This document shows, one piece after another, positions 7,769 to 8,736 of a DNA stretch of 8,736 nt (position 1 is the stretch's first letter; every line of letters begins with the position of its first letter). A program made the position numbers and the translations under genes. Where the stretch lies: assembly GCA_033722295.1 (NCBI GenBank), contig JAWVZH010000124.1, positions 1 through 8,736 of the forward strand, read 5' to 3'. Source of the DNA: JAWVZH01 sp033722295. GTDB lineage: Bacteria; Bacteroidota; Bacteroidia; Chitinophagales; Saprospiraceae. Under the pieces are notes generated by a model. That model did no database searches and was not told the origin of the DNA. It saw only the letters and a program-made list of their open reading frames with translations.

Positions 7769-7851
7769 CTTCAAGCCCTTTGGTCAAACCCAAATGTTTA
7801 AGCAGGTCTGGAGTCAGCACCTCGCTTCTCTAGTGGGCTTCTAATTCCGGG

Positions 7852-7880
7852 AAAGGCGGACACTCGAAGTGGCCGCCTTT
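7852..7880 (+). terminator. GC-rich hairpin terminator with plus-strand T-tract
   Basis: Left arm 7852-7863 (AAAGGCGGACAC) pairs with right arm 7869-7880 (GTGGCCGCCTTT), with one A/G mismatch and loop TCGAA. The plus strand continues as a five-T run (7878-7882); the minus strand has only three T's before C's. It therefore looks oriented to stop plus-strand transcription, although no gene precedes it on that strand after 6905. This leaves a possible short plus-strand transcript, or a role in the 3' untranslated region of the minus-strand enzyme gene. Confidence 0.65.
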
Positions 7881-7896
7881 TTATGACCAGGCGGAC
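7854..7896. repeat. Direct repeat AGGCGGAC flanking its complement (alternative hairpins)
   Basis: The 8-mer AGGCGGAC occurs at 7854-7861 and again at 7889-7896. Between them CCGCCT (7873-7878) can pair with either copy. Pairing with the first copy makes the 12-position terminator-type hairpin. Pairing with the second makes a weaker 6-bp hairpin with a 10-base loop. The two folds exclude each other, as in attenuators, but this could also be the remnant of a repeated intergenic element. Confidence 0.45.
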
Positions 7897-7904
7897 TTAC
7901 CATA

Positions 7905-7946
7905 ATTGGTTGATTATTCATTACTAAAATAAAATAATAAACCAAT
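7905..7946. repeat. AT-rich imperfect inverted repeat (14-base arms)
   Basis: Arms 7905-7918 (ATTGGTTGATTATT) and 7933-7946 (AATAATAAACCAAT) are complementary at 13 of 14 positions, around a 14-base spacer. It lies about 95 bases beyond the stop codon of the minus-strand enzyme gene. It may be a 3'-end structure, a protein-binding operator-like site or an element end. There is no direct evidence for any of these. Confidence 0.5.
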
Positions 7947-8039
7947 AATATCAAGTATTGCCAATATAAAAATGGGTAAAGATCGTATCTGCCACTAAAT
8001 CACCCGCAAAACACCGATAAGGCCAAATAATATTAAATC

Positions 8040-8736
8040 TTAATGGTCAAGACCATTGTTGTACAGCTTGTGGACGTATCTGGAACCGTGGTCAGGGAAG
8101 ATCAAAACCACGAAATCATCCTTGGTCAATGAATCACTGATATCGAAAAGTGCCTGTAATACAGCTCCACTGGAATGACCTGCCCAAATGCCTTCATCTT
8201 TTATCAATTGTTTGGTCAGCCTGGTGCTTCCTTTTACATCCACTCTTATAAAGCTGTCGATCAATTCGAAATCTACATTATCAGTAATGATATTCTTACC
8301 TACACCTGAGATCTTCGAAGACCCGATAGTGGCTTTATCATAAGTGCCCTGTTCGTGAAAAGGCTTCAGGACAGAACCTTCAGTGTCAACACCATATACT
8401 TTTACGAGGGGGTTCTGTTCTTTCAGGAAGCGACCCGTACCGGATAAGGTGCCTCCAGTGCTACAACTGGCGATCAAATGTGTGACGCGGCCCTTACTTT
8501 GACTCCAGATCTCTGGTCCGGTAGTTTCATAGTGCGCCTGCTTATTCAGTGGATTGAAGTTCTGATTGATGTAGAAGGCGTTAGGAATGGTTTCTGATAG
8601 TTCGAGTGCCTTGGAGTAATAAGATTCCGGATGCTCCGGATCTACCCCTGCGGGACACAACACTACCTCGGCCTCCAGGGATTTCAGCATTTGGTGCTTT
8701 TCTTCAGCTATCGAATCCTTGACACAGAGAATACAC
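8040..8736 (-). CDS. PLP-dependent cysteine synthase / cystathionine beta-synthase-type enzyme (partial, start outside window)
   Basis: C-terminal about 231 residues of a fold-type II PLP enzyme that forms cysteine or cystathionine by beta-replacement on an activated serine. The frame runs open to the right edge; residues before the internal Met at 8690 (VKDSIAEEKHQ) fit the family (compare 'SEEKxxxLKALGAEV'), so that Met is not the start. Numbering from that Met: NPLNKQAHYETTGPEIW (46-62); the PLP-phosphate loop STGGTLSGTG (77-86); VYGVDTEGSVL (98-108), which resembles cystathionine beta-synthase more than CysK; KISGVG (126-131); AGHSSGAV (170-177); and FPDHGSRYVHKLYNN (198-212). The PLP-binding lysine and substrate loop lie in the missing part, roughly the first 110 residues. 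The protein ends about ten residues earlier than relatives that continue with a 'D-x-WM-x-x-x-GF' tail, and there are no C-terminal CBS domains. The cytoplasmic sulfur amino-acid role is well supported; the choice between cysteine and cystathionine synthesis is not. Confidence 0.9.
   Translation of the reverse strand, partial: CILCVKDSIAEEKHQMLKSLEAEVVLCPAGVDPEHPESYYSKALELSETIPNAFYINQNFNPLNKQAHYETTGPEIWSQSKGRVTHLIASCSTGGTLSGTGRFLKEQNPLVKVYGVDTEGSVLKPFHEQGTYDKATIGSSKISGVGKNIITDNVDFELIDSFIRVDVKGSTRLTKQLIKDEGIWAGHSSGAVLQALFDISDSLTKDDFVVLIFPDHGSRYVHKLYNNGLDH

Larger units (their letters stand above)
7649..8039. other. 391-base non-coding stretch dense in inverted repeats
   Basis: No gene of convincing length or composition was found on either strand between the lipoprotein start and the stop of the cysteine synthase-type gene. 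The stretch holds the putative 5' region of the lipoprotein gene (7649-7734, AT-rich, no clear Bacteroidota TTTG/TAnnTTTG promoter pair), two strong hairpins (7735-7768 and 7852-7880), a GC-richer segment between them that may fold, an AT-rich imperfect inverted repeat (7905-7946), and AT-rich sequence with no obvious feature at 7947-8039. No tRNA or CRISPR pattern is seen. Confidence 0.7.

Noticed and set aside
7649..7774. 42-residue N-terminal extension of the lipoprotein frame, starting at TTG 7774
   Set aside because: It would translate a 14-bp terminator hairpin and place an ordinary lipoprotein signal in the middle of the protein; the ATG at 7648 is much more convincing.
7769..7880. A tRNA or tmRNA gene between the hairpins
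   Set aside because: TTCGAGT and CTTCTAA resemble tRNA loop sequences, but no cloverleaf with a 7-bp acceptor stem, D arm and T arm can be drawn around them.
7841..7921. 26-residue minus-strand frame starting at ATG 7921 (MNNQPIMVSPPG...)
   Set aside because: It overlaps the GC-rich hairpin and repeat, has no ribosome binding site and no recognisable features; probably chance.

Overview
The window looks like chromosomal DNA of a member of the Bacteroidota. The main evidence is two adjacent secreted proteins that end in type IX secretion system (T9SS) sorting domains: a type B (gliding-motility-associated, CHU_C) tail at 1832-2113 and a type A (Por_Secre_tail) tail near 5450-5706. Supporting signs are a lipoprotein with the Cys-Asn-Lys-Asp-Asp surface-export pattern typical of the phylum, and the lack of Shine-Dalgarno sequences before the genes. 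The domain styles suggest a free-living, perhaps aquatic, Saprospiria-like or Flavobacteriia-like organism; that finer placement is inference.

Layout. (1) 125-2113 (+): a cell-surface or secreted protein with a propeller-like N-terminal half, a DUF11-like domain, Ig/PKD-like modules and a T9SS type B tail. (2) 2254-5706 (+): a 1150-residue secreted protein related to peptide-N-glycosidase F (PNGase F). Its N-terminal jelly roll appears to be split by an insertion of about 500 residues that carries a LamG-like domain. A strong hairpin terminator follows. (3) 5844-6905 (+): an integral-membrane, non-heme di-iron alkane monooxygenase (AlkB family) with all nine expected histidines, starting at TTG. 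(4) 6974-7648 (-): a small, probably surface-exposed lipoprotein of unknown function, convergent with the alkB-like gene. (5) 7649-8039: 391 bases without a supported gene but crowded with inverted repeats, including two strong hairpin terminators and an AT-rich inverted repeat. (6) 8040 to the right edge (-): the C-terminal two thirds of a PLP-dependent cysteine synthase/cystathionine beta-synthase-type enzyme; its start lies outside the window.

The genes do not form one obvious pathway. Genes 1 and 2 are both T9SS cargo and may act at or outside the cell surface, the second possibly on glycoproteins. The alkB-like gene stands alone, isolated by an upstream terminator and a convergent neighbour, with no rubredoxin or rubredoxin reductase gene in view. 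The most interesting points are the split and active-site-divergent PNGase F-like protein, the alanine at the chain-length-gating position of the AlkB homologue, and the hairpin cluster at 7735-7946.
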